Under the pieces are notes generated by a model. That model searched no databases, had not been told where the DNA came from, and saw nothing but the letters and a program-made list of their open reading frames with translations. A program made the translations under genes and the position numbers. Source: Sphingomonas sp. J315 (GTDB taxonomy: Bacteria > Pseudomonadota > Alphaproteobacteria > Sphingomonadales > Sphingomonadaceae). Taken from it: 64,000 nt of DNA. Positions 50,372 to 59,947 of this stretch are shown here, one piece after another (position 1 is the stretch's first letter; the number at the start of each line of letters is the position of its first letter). The stretch spans positions 1,736,001 to 1,800,000 of the forward strand of contig NZ_CP088296.1 in the NCBI RefSeq assembly GCF_024666595.1, read 5' to 3'.

Positions 50372-51466
50372 ATGATCCGCTTCCTCATCGCCCTGCTCGC
50401 CACCCTGATCCTTGCCCAGCCCGTCGCGGCGGAGCGGATCAAGGATCTCGGCAATTTTCAGGGCATCCGTACCAACCAGCTGACCGGCTACGGCATCGTC
50501 GTCGGCCTGCCGGGCACGGGCGACGATAACCTCGAATATACCGTCCAGTCGATGAAGGGCGTCACCGCGCGCTTCGGCCTGGCGCTGCCGCCGGGGGTCA
50601 ACCCGGCGCTCAAGAATGCCGCCGTGGTTCTGGTCACCGCCGAGCTGCCCGCCTTCGCCAAGCCGGGGCAAAGGCTCGACATCACCGTCTCGTCGATGGG
50701 CAAGGCCAAGTCGTTGCGCGGCGGCACCTTGGTGCTGACACCGATGATGGGTGCGGACGGGCAGATCTACGCGATGGCACAGGGCAATCTCGCCGTGGGC
50801 GGGCTGGGTGCAGAGGGTGCCGACGGATCGAAGATCGTCGTCAACATCCCCTCGTCGGGCCGCATCCCCGAGGGCGCGACGGTCGAACGCGCAGTCGAGA
50901 CCGGCTTCGCCACCGCGCCGACGCTGACCTACAATCTCGCCCGCGCCGACTTCACCACCGCGCAGCGCGTCGCCGATGCGATCAATGGCCGCTATGGCTT
51001 CGGCACCGCGCGCGCGATCGACGCCGTATCGGTCGCGGTCACCGCGCCGCAGGGTGCCGATGTCCGTGCCCAGATCATGAGCGAGATCGAGAATCTCAAC
51101 GTCGAATCCGCCGAAGCGGCAGCCAAGGTAATCGTTAACGCACGCACCGGCACCGTGGTCATCAACTCGGCCGTCCGGGTCAGCCCCGCTGCGGTAACAC
51201 ATGGTAAACTTACCGTTCGTATTGATGAATCCCAGCGCGTCAGCCAGCCAATGCCGTTCAGCCAGGGCGAGACCCGGGTCGAGCAGCAGAGCGGCGTCGG
51301 CGTCGAGGAGGAGAAGCGGCCGATGTTCCTGATGGATCCGGGTCCCAAGCTTGCCGATGTGGTCAAGGCGGTGAACGCGATCGGCGCGTCGCCGGCCGAT
51401 CTGGTCGCCATCCTCGAAGCCCTGAAGCAGGCCGGCGCGCTCAAGGCGGAGCTGATCGTCCTGTGA
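50372..51466 (+). CDS. flgI: Flagellar P-ring protein FlgI
   Basis: The periplasmic ring protein, 364 residues with a cleavable signal peptide (ATLILAQPVAA). Landmarks: RIKDLGNFQGIRTNQLTGYGIVVGLPGTGD (core QLTGYGIVVGLPGTGDD), LPAFAKPGQRLDITVSSMGKAKSLRGGTL (core DITVSSMGKAKSLRGGTL) and the C-terminal KAVNAIGASPADLVAILEALKQAGAL (core IGASPADLVAILEALK). All as expected. The stop overlaps the start of flgJ. Confidence 0.96.
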   Translation: MIRFLIALLATLILAQPVAAERIKDLGNFQGIRTNQLTGYGIVVGLPGTGDDNLEYTVQSMKGVTARFGLALPPGVNPALKNAAVVLVTAELPAFAKPGQRLDITVSSMGKAKSLRGGTLVLTPMMGADGQIYAMAQGNLAVGGLGAEGADGSKIVVNIPSSGRIPEGATVERAVETGFATAPTLTYNLARADFTTAQRVADAINGRYGFGTARAIDAVSVAVTAPQGADVRAQIMSEIENLNVESAEAAAKVIVNARTGTVVINSAVRVSPAAVTHGKLTVRIDESQRVSQPMPFSQGETRVEQQSGVGVEEEKRPMFLMDPGPKLADVVKAVNAIGASPADLVAILEALKQAGALKAELIVL

Positions 51467-51813
51467 CCGACCTTCGCGCCCCCGCACCCGCAGCGCTCAA
51501 GCTGACCGGCAGCGTATCCACGGATACCGCGCGCCTTGGCACGCGCGACAATCTGGACGCGGCGGGCGAGAAGTTCGAGGCGATCTTCACCAAGATGATG
51601 CTGTCGTCGATGCGCAAGGCGAAGCTGGCCGACAGCCTGTTCGAAAGCCAGGCACTCGACCAGTTCCGCGACATGCAGGACCAGAAGCTCGCCGAGAATA
51701 TGGCGGCACACACGCCGATGGGCATCGGCAAGGCGATGACCGAATTCCTCGCCAAGGCAGGCAGCGTGGAGGCGACTCCGGTCGCCGACGTCGACAAGGG
51801 TAATATGCCATGA
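51463..51813 (+). CDS. flgJ: Rod-binding protein FlgJ, short form without muramidase domain
   Basis: A 116-residue protein equal to the N-terminal rod-capping half of enteric FlgJ: AAGEKFEAIFTKMMLSSMRK, LFESQALDQFRDMQDQKLAE and MGIGKAMTEFLAK. The C-terminal glucosaminidase domain of enteric FlgJ is missing, as in most alphaproteobacteria. The separate lytic transglycosylase at 41667 may supply that activity. The GTG at 51463 overlaps the flgI stop, and the stop overlaps the flgK ATG. Confidence 0.92.
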   Translation: MTDLRAPAPAALKLTGSVSTDTARLGTRDNLDAAGEKFEAIFTKMMLSSMRKAKLADSLFESQALDQFRDMQDQKLAENMAAHTPMGIGKAMTEFLAKAGSVEATPVADVDKGNMP

Positions 51814-53141
51814 CCGACATGCTCTCGATCGGCGCAAGCGGGGTGCGCGCATACCAGACCGCGCTGACCACGACGTCGGAGAATATCGCGAATGCCGGAA
51901 CCGCCGGCTATTCGCGCCGCATCGCGTCGACCCGCGAGGTGGCCGCACCGAGCGATCCGTCGAACCGCATGCTCAACGGCCTGGGCGTCACCGTCACCGG
52001 CATCACGCGTGCGGGCAGCGACCTGCGCAATGCCGAAGTGCGTGCCGCCGGGTCCGATCTGGCACGCAGCGAGGCGGGGATCGTGTGGCTCGACCGGATC
52101 GAGAGCGCGCTGACCGGCAACAAGCTCGACGAGCGGATGACCGCCTTCTTCAACGCCGCGACCGCGCTCGCCGCCGATCCGTCGGCCAGCGCGCCGCGCG
52201 CAACCTTCCTGCAAGCGGCGGCGACGCTCGCGCACAGCTTCACCGCGACCGCGTCTGCGATCGACGGCGCGGCCGCCGATCTCGACGGCACCGCCGATGC
52301 CGCCGTCAACGATCTCAACGCGCTCACCGCCGGCCTCGCCAAGGTCAACGGGTCGCTGGGTCGCACCGCACAGGGCAGCAGCGCGCAGGCCGCGTTGCTC
52401 GACGAGCGCGACCGGCTGCTCGATTCGATGGCGGCGCTCACCGATGTCTCGGCCAGCTTCGACGCCGCAGGTCGCGCCACGGTGCGCGTCGGAAGCGGTG
52501 GGCCGTTGCTGGTCCAAGGCGACCAGGCGGCGATCGCAACCTATGCGCGCAGCGAAGGCGCCGTATCCTTCGCCGTCTATGGCATCGAGGGTTCGCAGGC
52601 GCTGACCCCCGGCGGCGGTGCGCTCGCGGGCCTTGCCGAGGGCGCGGCGCGGCTCGCCGATGCGAAAAGCGCGCTCGACCCGCTCGCGACCGATTTCGCC
52701 GACGGCGTGAACGCGGTGCAGGCGGGCGGCGAGAATTTGGGCGGCAATGCCGGCGAACCGATGTTCGCCGCGACTGGCGCGTGCGATTTTCGACTCGTCC
52801 TGACCGATCCGCGCGGGATTGCTGCGGCGGCTCCGGGCGGGGGCGAGCGCGACAATGGCAACCTCGGCGCGCTCGCAACGCTGCGCCGCGACGAGGGGTT
52901 TGAGAGCCAGGTCACGACGCTGACCACCGGCAATGCCAGCGCCCTCGCGGGCCGTCGCGCCATCGCCGAGGTTCAGTCGACGATCCGCAGCAACGCGGTC
53001 GCGGCGCGCGACTCCGTGACCGGCGTCAATGTGGACGAGGAAGCGGTCGACCTGATCCGCTTCCAGCAAGCCTATCAGGCGTCGAGCCGGGTGATCCAGG
53101 TCGCCCGCGAAACACTCCAGACCCTCTTCGACATCCGGTGA
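51810..53141 (+). CDS. flgK: Flagellar hook-associated protein 1, FlgK
   Basis: The first hook-filament junction protein, 443 residues. The N-terminus has MLSIGASGVRAYQTALTTTS and ENIANAGTAGYSRRIASTRE; the C-terminus ends VDLIRFQQAYQASSRVIQVAR and ETLQTLFDIR, the classic FlgK termini. Its centre is Ala-rich. It overlaps flgJ by four bases and precedes flgL by five. Confidence 0.95.
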   Translation: MTDMLSIGASGVRAYQTALTTTSENIANAGTAGYSRRIASTREVAAPSDPSNRMLNGLGVTVTGITRAGSDLRNAEVRAAGSDLARSEAGIVWLDRIESALTGNKLDERMTAFFNAATALAADPSASAPRATFLQAAATLAHSFTATASAIDGAAADLDGTADAAVNDLNALTAGLAKVNGSLGRTAQGSSAQAALLDERDRLLDSMAALTDVSASFDAAGRATVRVGSGGPLLVQGDQAAIATYARSEGAVSFAVYGIEGSQALTPGGGALAGLAEGAARLADAKSALDPLATDFADGVNAVQAGGENLGGNAGEPMFAATGACDFRLVLTDPRGIAAAAPGGGERDNGNLGALATLRRDEGFESQVTTLTTGNASALAGRRAIAEVQSTIRSNAVAARDSVTGVNVDEEAVDLIRFQQAYQASSRVIQVARETLQTLFDIR

Positions 53142-53145
53142 TGCC

Positions 53146-54054
53146 ATGCGCGTGACGACCAGCCAGAGCTTCGACCGCCCCTCGCTGCTGATGGCGAGCC
53201 TGAGCAGCCAGGCCGACCGGCTGCAGACGCAGGTGGCGACGGGAAAGAAGATCCTCGCTCCGTCCGACGGCGCATCGGGCTGGCAACAACTGGCCGGCCT
53301 CAAGCGCGCCGGCGCGGACGACGGTGCCTATGGTGCCAATATCAAGGCGGCACAGGCGCTGCTTGGCGCTACCGACACCGCGCTCGATCAGGTCGAGACC
53401 CAGCTCCAGCGCGCCCGCACGCTCGCGGTACAGGCGGGCAGCGAGACGGTGAACGCCGAGGGACGCGCGGCGATCAAGGTCGAGATCGAGGCGATCCTCA
53501 CCGACCTGATCGGCGTCGCCAACAGCAAGGACACACGCGGCCATCCGCTGTTCGGAGGCACCTCGGGCAGCGCGGCTTACAGCGTGCAGGAGGATGGCAG
53601 CGTTGCCTGGACCGGAGGTGGCGATCCCGCGGCGATTCCGATCGGCGACAATGAATCGATCGCCGCAACCACTAGCGGGGCTCGTGCGTTCGGCGGCATC
53701 ACGGGGTCCAGCGGGACCACCGACATGTTCCAGATCCTTTCCGCCTTCGCCGCGGCTCTCGGGCCGGACGGAGCGGAGGACGGCGTCGGGGTCGCGATGA
53801 GCGACCTCGACGCCGCTCTCGATCATCTCGGCGCGACCCGCGCCTCGGTGGGCGCGCGCGCCTTTCGCCTCGACCTCGAGGCCGAACGGCTGGGCGAGGC
53901 GGAGATCACGCGCGAGGCTGCGCGGACCGGCATCGAGGATGCCGACACCGCAACCTCAATCGCCGAGCTGCAGAAGACGCTGACCATTCTTCAGGCGACC
54001 CAGGCAAGCTTCACCAAGCTGACCAGCCTGTCGCTGTTCGATTATCTGCGCTGA
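53146..54054 (+). CDS. flgL: Flagellar hook-associated protein 3, FlgL
   Basis: The second junction protein, 302 residues, flagellin-like. N-terminus RVTTSQSFDRPSLLMASLSS and LQTQVATGKKILAPSDGASG; C-terminal D0 helix with TATSIAELQKTLTILQATQA and SFTKLTSLSLFDYLR. These ends match FlgL. It is the last gene of the flg run before the motA promoter. Confidence 0.93.
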   Translation: MRVTTSQSFDRPSLLMASLSSQADRLQTQVATGKKILAPSDGASGWQQLAGLKRAGADDGAYGANIKAAQALLGATDTALDQVETQLQRARTLAVQAGSETVNAEGRAAIKVEIEAILTDLIGVANSKDTRGHPLFGGTSGSAAYSVQEDGSVAWTGGGDPAAIPIGDNESIAATTSGARAFGGITGSSGTTDMFQILSAFAAALGPDGAEDGVGVAMSDLDAALDHLGATRASVGARAFRLDLEAERLGEAEITREAARTGIEDADTATSIAELQKTLTILQATQASFTKLTSLSLFDYLR

Positions 54055-54059
54055 CGCCC

Positions 54060-54086
54060 TCAAGTTCACAGTGAATCGGTCGTTTA
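54060..54086 (+). promoter_or_regulatory. Sigma-28 (FliA) promoter of motA-motB
   Basis: TCAA (54060-54063), exactly 15 bp, GTCGTTTA (54079-54086), 61 bp before the motA ATG. Same spacing and core as the fliC, fliD and flgM sites. Confidence 0.6.
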
Positions 54087-54147
54087 GACAGTTTGAATAG
54101 GCCGCCCGCTCGGGAGGCTCCGGTGACTTCGGGGGAAGATCGCGCTC

Positions 54148-55011
54148 ATGTTTCCAGCAATCGGCTTCGTTGTCCTGATCGCGATGGTGTTCGGCGGCTT
54201 TGCGCTGACCGGCGGCGCGCTCGGCCCCGTGATGGCAGCCGTTCCGCACGAGATGATGATCATCGGCGGCGCTGCGGTCGGCGCGCTGATCATCGGCAAT
54301 TCGGGACGCGAGCTGAAGGCGCTGGGCGGCGGCTTCATGAAGGTGATGAAGGGGCCGAAGTACAAGAAGCAGGACTATCTCGACGTCATCTTTCTGGTCA
54401 GCAAGCTGATGAAGCTGTTGCGGATCGACGGCCCGATCGCGCTGGAACCGCATGTCGAGGATCCCAAATCTTCGGCGATCTTCGCGGAATATCCGCGCCT
54501 GCTCGCCGACCATTCGCTGACCAACCTGATCGCCGACACGCTGCGGCTGGTGGTCGTCTCCTCGGGTACGCTCGACGTGCATGCGGTGGAGGAAGTGATG
54601 GACAACGCCATCAAGACTCACCACCACGAGGTCGCCGAACCGCAGCACGCGCTCCAGAATCTTGCCGACGCACTGCCGGCGCTCGGCATCGTCGCTGCGG
54701 TGCTCGGCGTGGTCAAGACGATGGGATCGATCGACAAGCCGCCCAGCATCCTGGGCGCGATGATCGGGTCTGCGCTGGTCGGAACCTTTCTTGGCGTGTT
54801 GCTCGCCTACGGTCTGGTGGGGCCGCTCGCCGGACGCCTGAAGCAGATCATCGACGCGGACGCCGCGATCTATCACACGGTCAAGCAGATCATCATCGCC
54901 TCGCTCCACGGCCACCCGCAGCCACTGGTGATCGAGGCCGCACGGTCCGGGATCGCGCATCACAATCAGCCCGGCTTCGCCGAAGTGTTCGATGGTCTGC
55001 GCGGGCGGTAA
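54148..55011 (+). CDS. motA: Flagellar motor stator protein MotA
   Basis: The proton-channel stator subunit, 287 residues, the usual MotA length. Four membrane segments; a cytoplasmic loop of about 100 residues with EYPRLLADHSLTNLIADTLR and the FliG-contacting charged region; the conserved channel segments LPALGIVAAVLGVVKTMGSI and ILGAMIGSALVGTFLGVLLAYG (core MIGSALVGTFLGVLLAYG). A late promoter lies upstream. The family A repeat lies between it and motB. Confidence 0.95.
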   Translation: MFPAIGFVVLIAMVFGGFALTGGALGPVMAAVPHEMMIIGGAAVGALIIGNSGRELKALGGGFMKVMKGPKYKKQDYLDVIFLVSKLMKLLRIDGPIALEPHVEDPKSSAIFAEYPRLLADHSLTNLIADTLRLVVVSSGTLDVHAVEEVMDNAIKTHHHEVAEPQHALQNLADALPALGIVAAVLGVVKTMGSIDKPPSILGAMIGSALVGTFLGVLLAYGLVGPLAGRLKQIIDADAAIYHTVKQIIIASLHGHPQPLVIEAARSGIAHHNQPGFAEVFDGLRGR

Positions 55012-55030
55012 TTCGTGATGTTTGTCGTTC

Positions 55031-55111
55031 CTGCACCGGACCGCTCCTCCACCCGGCCACCCGATCCGGTTACTCTCGTGGGTGGCCGCTTGGGGGAGCG
55101 GGCTGGTGCCG
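55031..55111. repeat. 80-bp hairpin repeat, family A copy 4
   Basis: Left arm CTGCACCGGACCGCTCCTCC then CACCCGGCCACCC; right arm GGGTGGCCGCTTGGGGGAGC then GGGCTGGTGCCG. The loop is unique. It lies between motA and motB and is the most diverged of the four copies. Confidence 0.83.
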
Positions 55112-55136
55112 CCTCGCGCCGTGAGGCGCGCAAGCC

Positions 55137-56039
55137 ATGACCGCGCGTGCACCTCACGCGGCGAAGCAGCCGCCCAAGATCGTCGTCAAAAAGATCTACA
55201 TCGGCGGCGAAGGCGGTCATCATGGCGGCGCGTGGAAGGTCGCCTATGCCGATTTCGTGACAGCGATGATGGCGTTCTTCCTGCTGATGTGGCTGCTCGG
55301 CGCGACCAATGAAAAGCAGCGCAAGGCACTCGCCGACTATTTCGCGCCGACGCTGATCGAGTTCAAGCAGAACAGCGCCGGCTCCAACGGCCTGTTCGGC
55401 GGCGACGCGATTCAGGGCAAGGACAACTACCCCACCAACGCCAAGCAGACGGGCACGCGGTCGATGACCATTCCTGCCGGGGCGGTCGGCGGCGACCGGG
55501 TCGGTACCGGCGAGCAGGGCAGCCTCAAGAACAAGGAGGCGATGGACGCCGCCGACCGCAAGAGCTTTGCCAAGATGAAGAGCGAAATCGAGCGGAAGAT
55601 GAAGGCCAATGGCCTGACCCGACTCGGCAAGCAGGTGCGGTTCGTGCCGACGCGCGAGGGGATGCGGATCGACCTGATGGACGATGCCGACTATTCGATG
55701 TTCGCGCTGGGCACGACCAGCTTCGTCCCTGATGCGGCCGCGCTGGTAAAGCTGGTCGCGCAATCAATCGCGGATTCGGAGAACCCGCTGATGATCCGCG
55801 GCCATACCGACAGCCTGCGCTATGGCGACCCGACCAACATGAACAACTGGATGCTGTCGAGCGCGCGATCCGAAGAGACGCGTCGTCGGCTGGTGGCGGC
55901 AGGGGTCCCCGAAACGCGCTTCGAGCGGATCGAGGGGGTCGCCGACCGCGAGCCGATGATTGCCGACAACCCCGCCGACCCGCGCAATCGCCGCGTCGCG
56001 ATCACCCTGCTCTATCGCAAAAGCAAGCTGGGGCGTTGA
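55137..56039 (+). CDS. motB: Flagellar motor stator protein MotB
   Basis: A 300-residue stator anchor. A short cytoplasmic N-terminus, then the proton-carrying helix VAYADFVTAMMAFFLLMWLL with Asp39, a linker, and an OmpA-type peptidoglycan-binding domain with IRGHTDSLRYGDPTNMNNWM (core GHTD) and SSARSEETRRRLVAAGVPET. The canonical form of both regions distinguishes it from the short motB-like gene at 43879. It is separated from motA by the repeat (125 bp). Confidence 0.95.
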   Translation: MTARAPHAAKQPPKIVVKKIYIGGEGGHHGGAWKVAYADFVTAMMAFFLLMWLLGATNEKQRKALADYFAPTLIEFKQNSAGSNGLFGGDAIQGKDNYPTNAKQTGTRSMTIPAGAVGGDRVGTGEQGSLKNKEAMDAADRKSFAKMKSEIERKMKANGLTRLGKQVRFVPTREGMRIDLMDDADYSMFALGTTSFVPDAAALVKLVAQSIADSENPLMIRGHTDSLRYGDPTNMNNWMLSSARSEETRRRLVAAGVPETRFERIEGVADREPMIADNPADPRNRRVAITLLYRKSKLGR

Positions 56040-56157
56040 TTGCTTCAGCTTCGCAGAGGGTGCGGCACCGTCCTTCGCAGCCTTCCGCCGATGCTTCGCA
56101 TCGTCGGAGCCTGGCTTGCGCCGCCGCACGCGTCGCATAAGCGACGCCAGGTATCCC

Positions 56158-58688
56158 TCAGAAGAACAGCTTTCGCACGCTGATCCGGACGGTCCGCCCG
56201 ACCGGATCGAGCAAGGTCGGCTGATAGCTGTACGGCGTCCCACCGGTCGCGTCGGTCACCTTCAGGCGGTTGTCGAAGACATTGTCGACCGACAGTACGA
56301 TGCGCGTCCCCGCTAGCCAGCGATTGTCACGGACGAATTTGAACTGCGGGCCCAGGTTCGCGAACAGGCGCAAATTCACAGTCGCGAAATCGTCGAAGCG
56401 AAGCTGACCGGTGCCAGTCGCCCCCCGGCGACGCGCGTCGCGCTCTGCCAGTCGGCGTTGAGGCGCAGGCCGATACCGTCGCGCACCACACCCGCGCGCA
56501 CCTCGACCTGATGGCGCGGCGATCCGCCGCGACTCCCGGTCGCCGATCCGCCGAGCAGGTCGAGTTCGGGCAGGCCATCCCGAATCGTGATCCGGTCGGT
56601 GAGCGCGACGGTGTGAAATACGCCGAATTGCAACCGCCCGCCGCCGCCCCCACCACCGGGACCGCCAAAGCCACCGAAGCCGCCGCCACCCGGGCCACGC
56701 CCGCCACCGCCGCCAAAGCGCGGACCACCGCCCGGTCCTGCGCCCGGAGCTCCCTCGCCGCGTCGCGGACCTGCGCCTTCGGGTGGCGGCGGCGCATTTT
56801 CGCCCGCTTGGCCCGGCTGCGGCTGGCCCTGTTGCTGCTGGCGTTGGCGTGCGGCAATCATCGCCTCACGCCGCGCACGGAACTCCTCCGCCGCCTTGCG
56901 CGCCAGCGGCGAGCTGATCGGCGCGGAGAAGTTGATTCCCCAACGCAGCTGTTCTCGTTCGCTGCGCGCAAAGTTGACCGGGCGATTGTCGATGCGGATC
57001 AGCTGGCCGGCACCGTCGCGTTCGAACCGGTCCGGGAACGCGGCTTCGATCTCCGCCGTCGCGGTAGGAAAGGACGAGATCGGATTGCGGATCGTGATTT
57101 TGGTGTAGTCCAGGTTGAAGCTCAGATCGAGCTTCTGGATCGGCTGATAGTTGAGGCCCAGTTTCATCACGCTGCGATTGTCGGCGGACAGGCCCGGGTT
57201 GCCGCCATCGGTGCGGATGATGTCGACGGTCTCGCCCCGCACGAAGTCGAACACGCGGACATTGGGCGTCGCGACCACCGGATTGCCCAGCTGCTGAGCG
57301 CTGGGCGCGCCCTCCTCCTCGGTGAACGACGCGAGCATGCGCAGCCCGTCAATCGGTGACCAGTTGACGCCATATCCATAGGTCAGCAGCGTCCCGAAGT
57401 CCGACAGCTGCTCAACCTCGGCATTGGCATTGAGCGACAGATTGCCGAGCGGCCCGAGCACCGCCTTGCTCCGACTGGCGATCGGCAGGTCGATATTGGC
57501 GCGCGCGCTGCCACTCGTCCGACCGATATCGGTGACGGTATAAACCCCTGCGCGGCGTGACTGCGCGTCGAAATCGCTGGTCCGCGCCGCCAAACGCAGG
57601 CTGCTATTGATTGCGCCGGCGGGCAGGTCGGCGAGCGGACCGTTGACGAGGCCATCGACCGACCCGACGTTCGACACTGATTGCGCCCAGTCGGTCAGGC
57701 CGGTGTTGCGATCGGTGAGCGTGCGGGTTTCGGCGCGGTCCCAGTTTCCGGTCAGCGACCAACGCCATTTGGTCGAGATGTCACCGTTGAACGAAACGCC
57801 GCCCTGCAGCGTGTTGGTGCTGCTGCTGCGCTCGAGCGGATCGGTGCCACCAGTCGGCAGGCCGAGCAGCGAGTCGCTCCAATTCTGCTCCATCCGGAGA
57901 TTGGCGGTCGCGACGGTCTTGCCGATATTGCGGCTCAACACGCCGTTCATCGTCAGGCTCTGCGTTGCGGGGCGCAGCGAGCGGAAGTCGATATCCGAAC
58001 GCGGCGACGCGGGATCCTGAACGATGTCGCGCTCACTCTCCAGCAGCATCGAATCGCGCTCATATTCAAGGTCGAGGTTGATCCGGCCATTGGGATTGAG
58101 GCGGAGCATGCTCAGCTCCACATCCTGTCCCGCCGTGCCACCATCGGTCGCGGCGCTTCCGTCCAGCTCGACCGTGAACGAACGGAAACGGCGGCGGAGC
58201 ACGATGTTCACGACCCGCTGATCGGCGCGATAGCCGAGCTTGAGTGCAGCCTCCTCGGGCAGGATGTCGATCCGCTCGATCGCCTCGGGCGGAATATCGC
58301 GGATTTCGCCGAATCCCGAAATGCGCCGGCCGCTGAGCAGCAACACCGGTGCACCGCCGCCGCGCCCGCGACCGCTGCGCGTCTGGGGTTCCAGTTCGGT
58401 CAGCAGTTCGGCGAGCGATCCGACGCCGTAAGCGCGGATGTCGGCAGGGTTGAGCACCAGTTCGGGCTTGACGTCACCGGGTACCGATCCGCGCGGGGCG
58501 GAACCGGTGACGACGACTTCCTCGACATCCTCCGCCATGTCGCCGCCGCCGGGCGCGCCCGGGTCTGGATCCTGCCCGCGTTGCTGCGGTGCCGCAGACG
58601 GTGCGACAGACCCGGACTGGGCACTCGCCATCGCCGCGGGCGAAGCCGTCGTCATCAATACCGCCATCATCCAGGCCGCTTGCCGCAT
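56158..58688 (-). pseudogene. TonB-dependent receptor with glycine-rich insert, split by a frameshift
   Basis: An outer membrane receptor of about 843 residues if repaired. The start at 58688 gives the signal peptide (AAMASAQSG). A plug domain follows with EEVVVTGSAPRG and ILPEEAALKLGYRADQRVVN, then a barrel. Near residues 610-685 lies a long Gln/Pro then Gly-rich stretch (GGGGRGPGGGGFGG). The reading frame stops at 56376 after a run of six G (C on the plus strand at 56421-56426); seven G would give GATGTGQLRFDDF, joining the last 73 residues (NLRLFANLGPQFKFV...VRKLFF) with a C-terminal Phe. Oar-like receptors have similar plugs. Ligand unknown. Confidence 0.85.
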
Positions 58689-58784
58689 CACATCACTCCA
58701 GAACGCATGAACACGCGCCGAAAAACTCGGCATCGGCGCATTAGCCGCGCTTTGTCGCAAAATTGTGCCGCTGCGAAGACGCGG

Positions 58785-59900
58785 TCAGGCGAACAGCGTT
58801 TTGGGGATATGCGAAATGCGGCAGGCAAGGTCCGCCTCGCCGCTCGCAACGATCCAGCCGTCGCCGGCATCGACAATGCCGGTGGTGAACACGACCGGGG
58901 CGGGCAAATAGCGACGATCGGCGATCCCCTGAGTCAGCGCGGGCCGCTCCTCCAGCAGCGGAGCATCATCCTGCTGCCGCACGACCAGCGACGGATCGTC
59001 GCGGTCGAGCAACGCCCAATAGGTGCGATAGACGCCGATCGTGTCGCTCCGCTCCACCCCATGATACAGGGTCAGCCAGCCCTGCGGGGTCAGCACCGGC
59101 GGCGTGCCCCCGCCCATCCGCAAATTGGTCGCGGTCCCGCGCCGTGCGCGCAGCCCAGGCGCGTCGAGCGGCTTCCAGTGCAGCCCGTCGGGGGAGTGGG
59201 CGAGCTGGATCGCCGGGCCGCCGGCGAACGGGCTGTCGGGCGGCGGCGCGAACCACGCCTCGCCCAGTGGGCGGGTCAGCGCCATGAACTTGCCCGCAAC
59301 CTTCCCCTCGAACAGGCACATGTCCTTGTTCTGGTGGTCGAGCACGATCCCTTCGCAGCGATAATCGAGCCCGTTCACCGATCGGTAGAGCGCGGTGCAC
59401 TGCCGCTCGTCCGACACCGCGCACACGGTCATGTACCATGCGCCGCCGATCAGGCTGATCCGCGCGTCCTCGATCCCCAGCCCCATATACGAGGCCGAGG
59501 GCTCGATCGCCTTGTCGTAATGGACCTTCACCACGCTGCGCCCGTCGCCCGAAATCTCGACTGGCAACAGCCAGGAGAGCGAGGTCAGTCCCGACAGGCG
59601 CGGCCCGTCTCCACGCAGCCGAAAGGTGCGCGGATCGTCCATTTCGATATCGCACAGCGGATAGCGGTCGAGCACATAGCCATCGGGGGTCCAGCGGATC
59701 GCGCGGGCATGGTCTCCGACTACCGGCTCGGTCAGCGCCTCGGCCACGCGGACCATCAGCAGCAGATTGCCGCCGGGCAGCCGGGTCAGGCCGGGGTTGA
59801 ACGCGCCGAGCACATAGGTGTCGGCCCCAAGCGATCGGCGCAGCGGCGAGCGTGTCAGATCGACATCGTCGGGCGTGAAGATCAGCGTGTCGTCGATCAC
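58785..59900 (-). CDS. GH130-family glycosidase/phosphorylase-like protein
   Basis: A 371-residue five-bladed propeller protein of the GH130 group, which includes mannosyl phosphorylases and mannosidases acting on beta-mannosides. The typical blade motifs are LGAFNPGLTRLPGGNLLLMVRVA (core NPGLTRLPGGNLLLMVR), GIEDARISLIGGAWYMTVCAV (core GIEDARISLIGGAWYMT) and LTLYHGVERSD. There is no signal peptide, so it acts in the cytoplasm. The exact substrate is not evident. It is an isolated minus-strand gene, with 47 bp to the next. Confidence 0.86.
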   Translation of the reverse strand: MIDDTLIFTPDDVDLTRSPLRRSLGADTYVLGAFNPGLTRLPGGNLLLMVRVAEALTEPVVGDHARAIRWTPDGYVLDRYPLCDIEMDDPRTFRLRGDGPRLSGLTSLSWLLPVEISGDGRSVVKVHYDKAIEPSASYMGLGIEDARISLIGGAWYMTVCAVSDERQCTALYRSVNGLDYRCEGIVLDHQNKDMCLFEGKVAGKFMALTRPLGEAWFAPPPDSPFAGGPAIQLAHSPDGLHWKPLDAPGLRARRGTATNLRMGGGTPPVLTPQGWLTLYHGVERSDTIGVYRTYWALLDRDDPSLVVRQQDDAPLLEERPALTQGIADRRYLPAPVVFTTGIVDAGDGWIVASGEADLACRISHIPKTLFA

Positions 59901-59947
59901 GGCATCTGCGCCCCTGCTGCCACTATCTGCGCCAACCGCACCACCAC

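Noticed and set aside
56060-56120. GATGC-TTC-GCATC hairpin after motB as a terminator
   Set aside because: The stem is short and interrupted and there is no T run on either strand; left unannotated.
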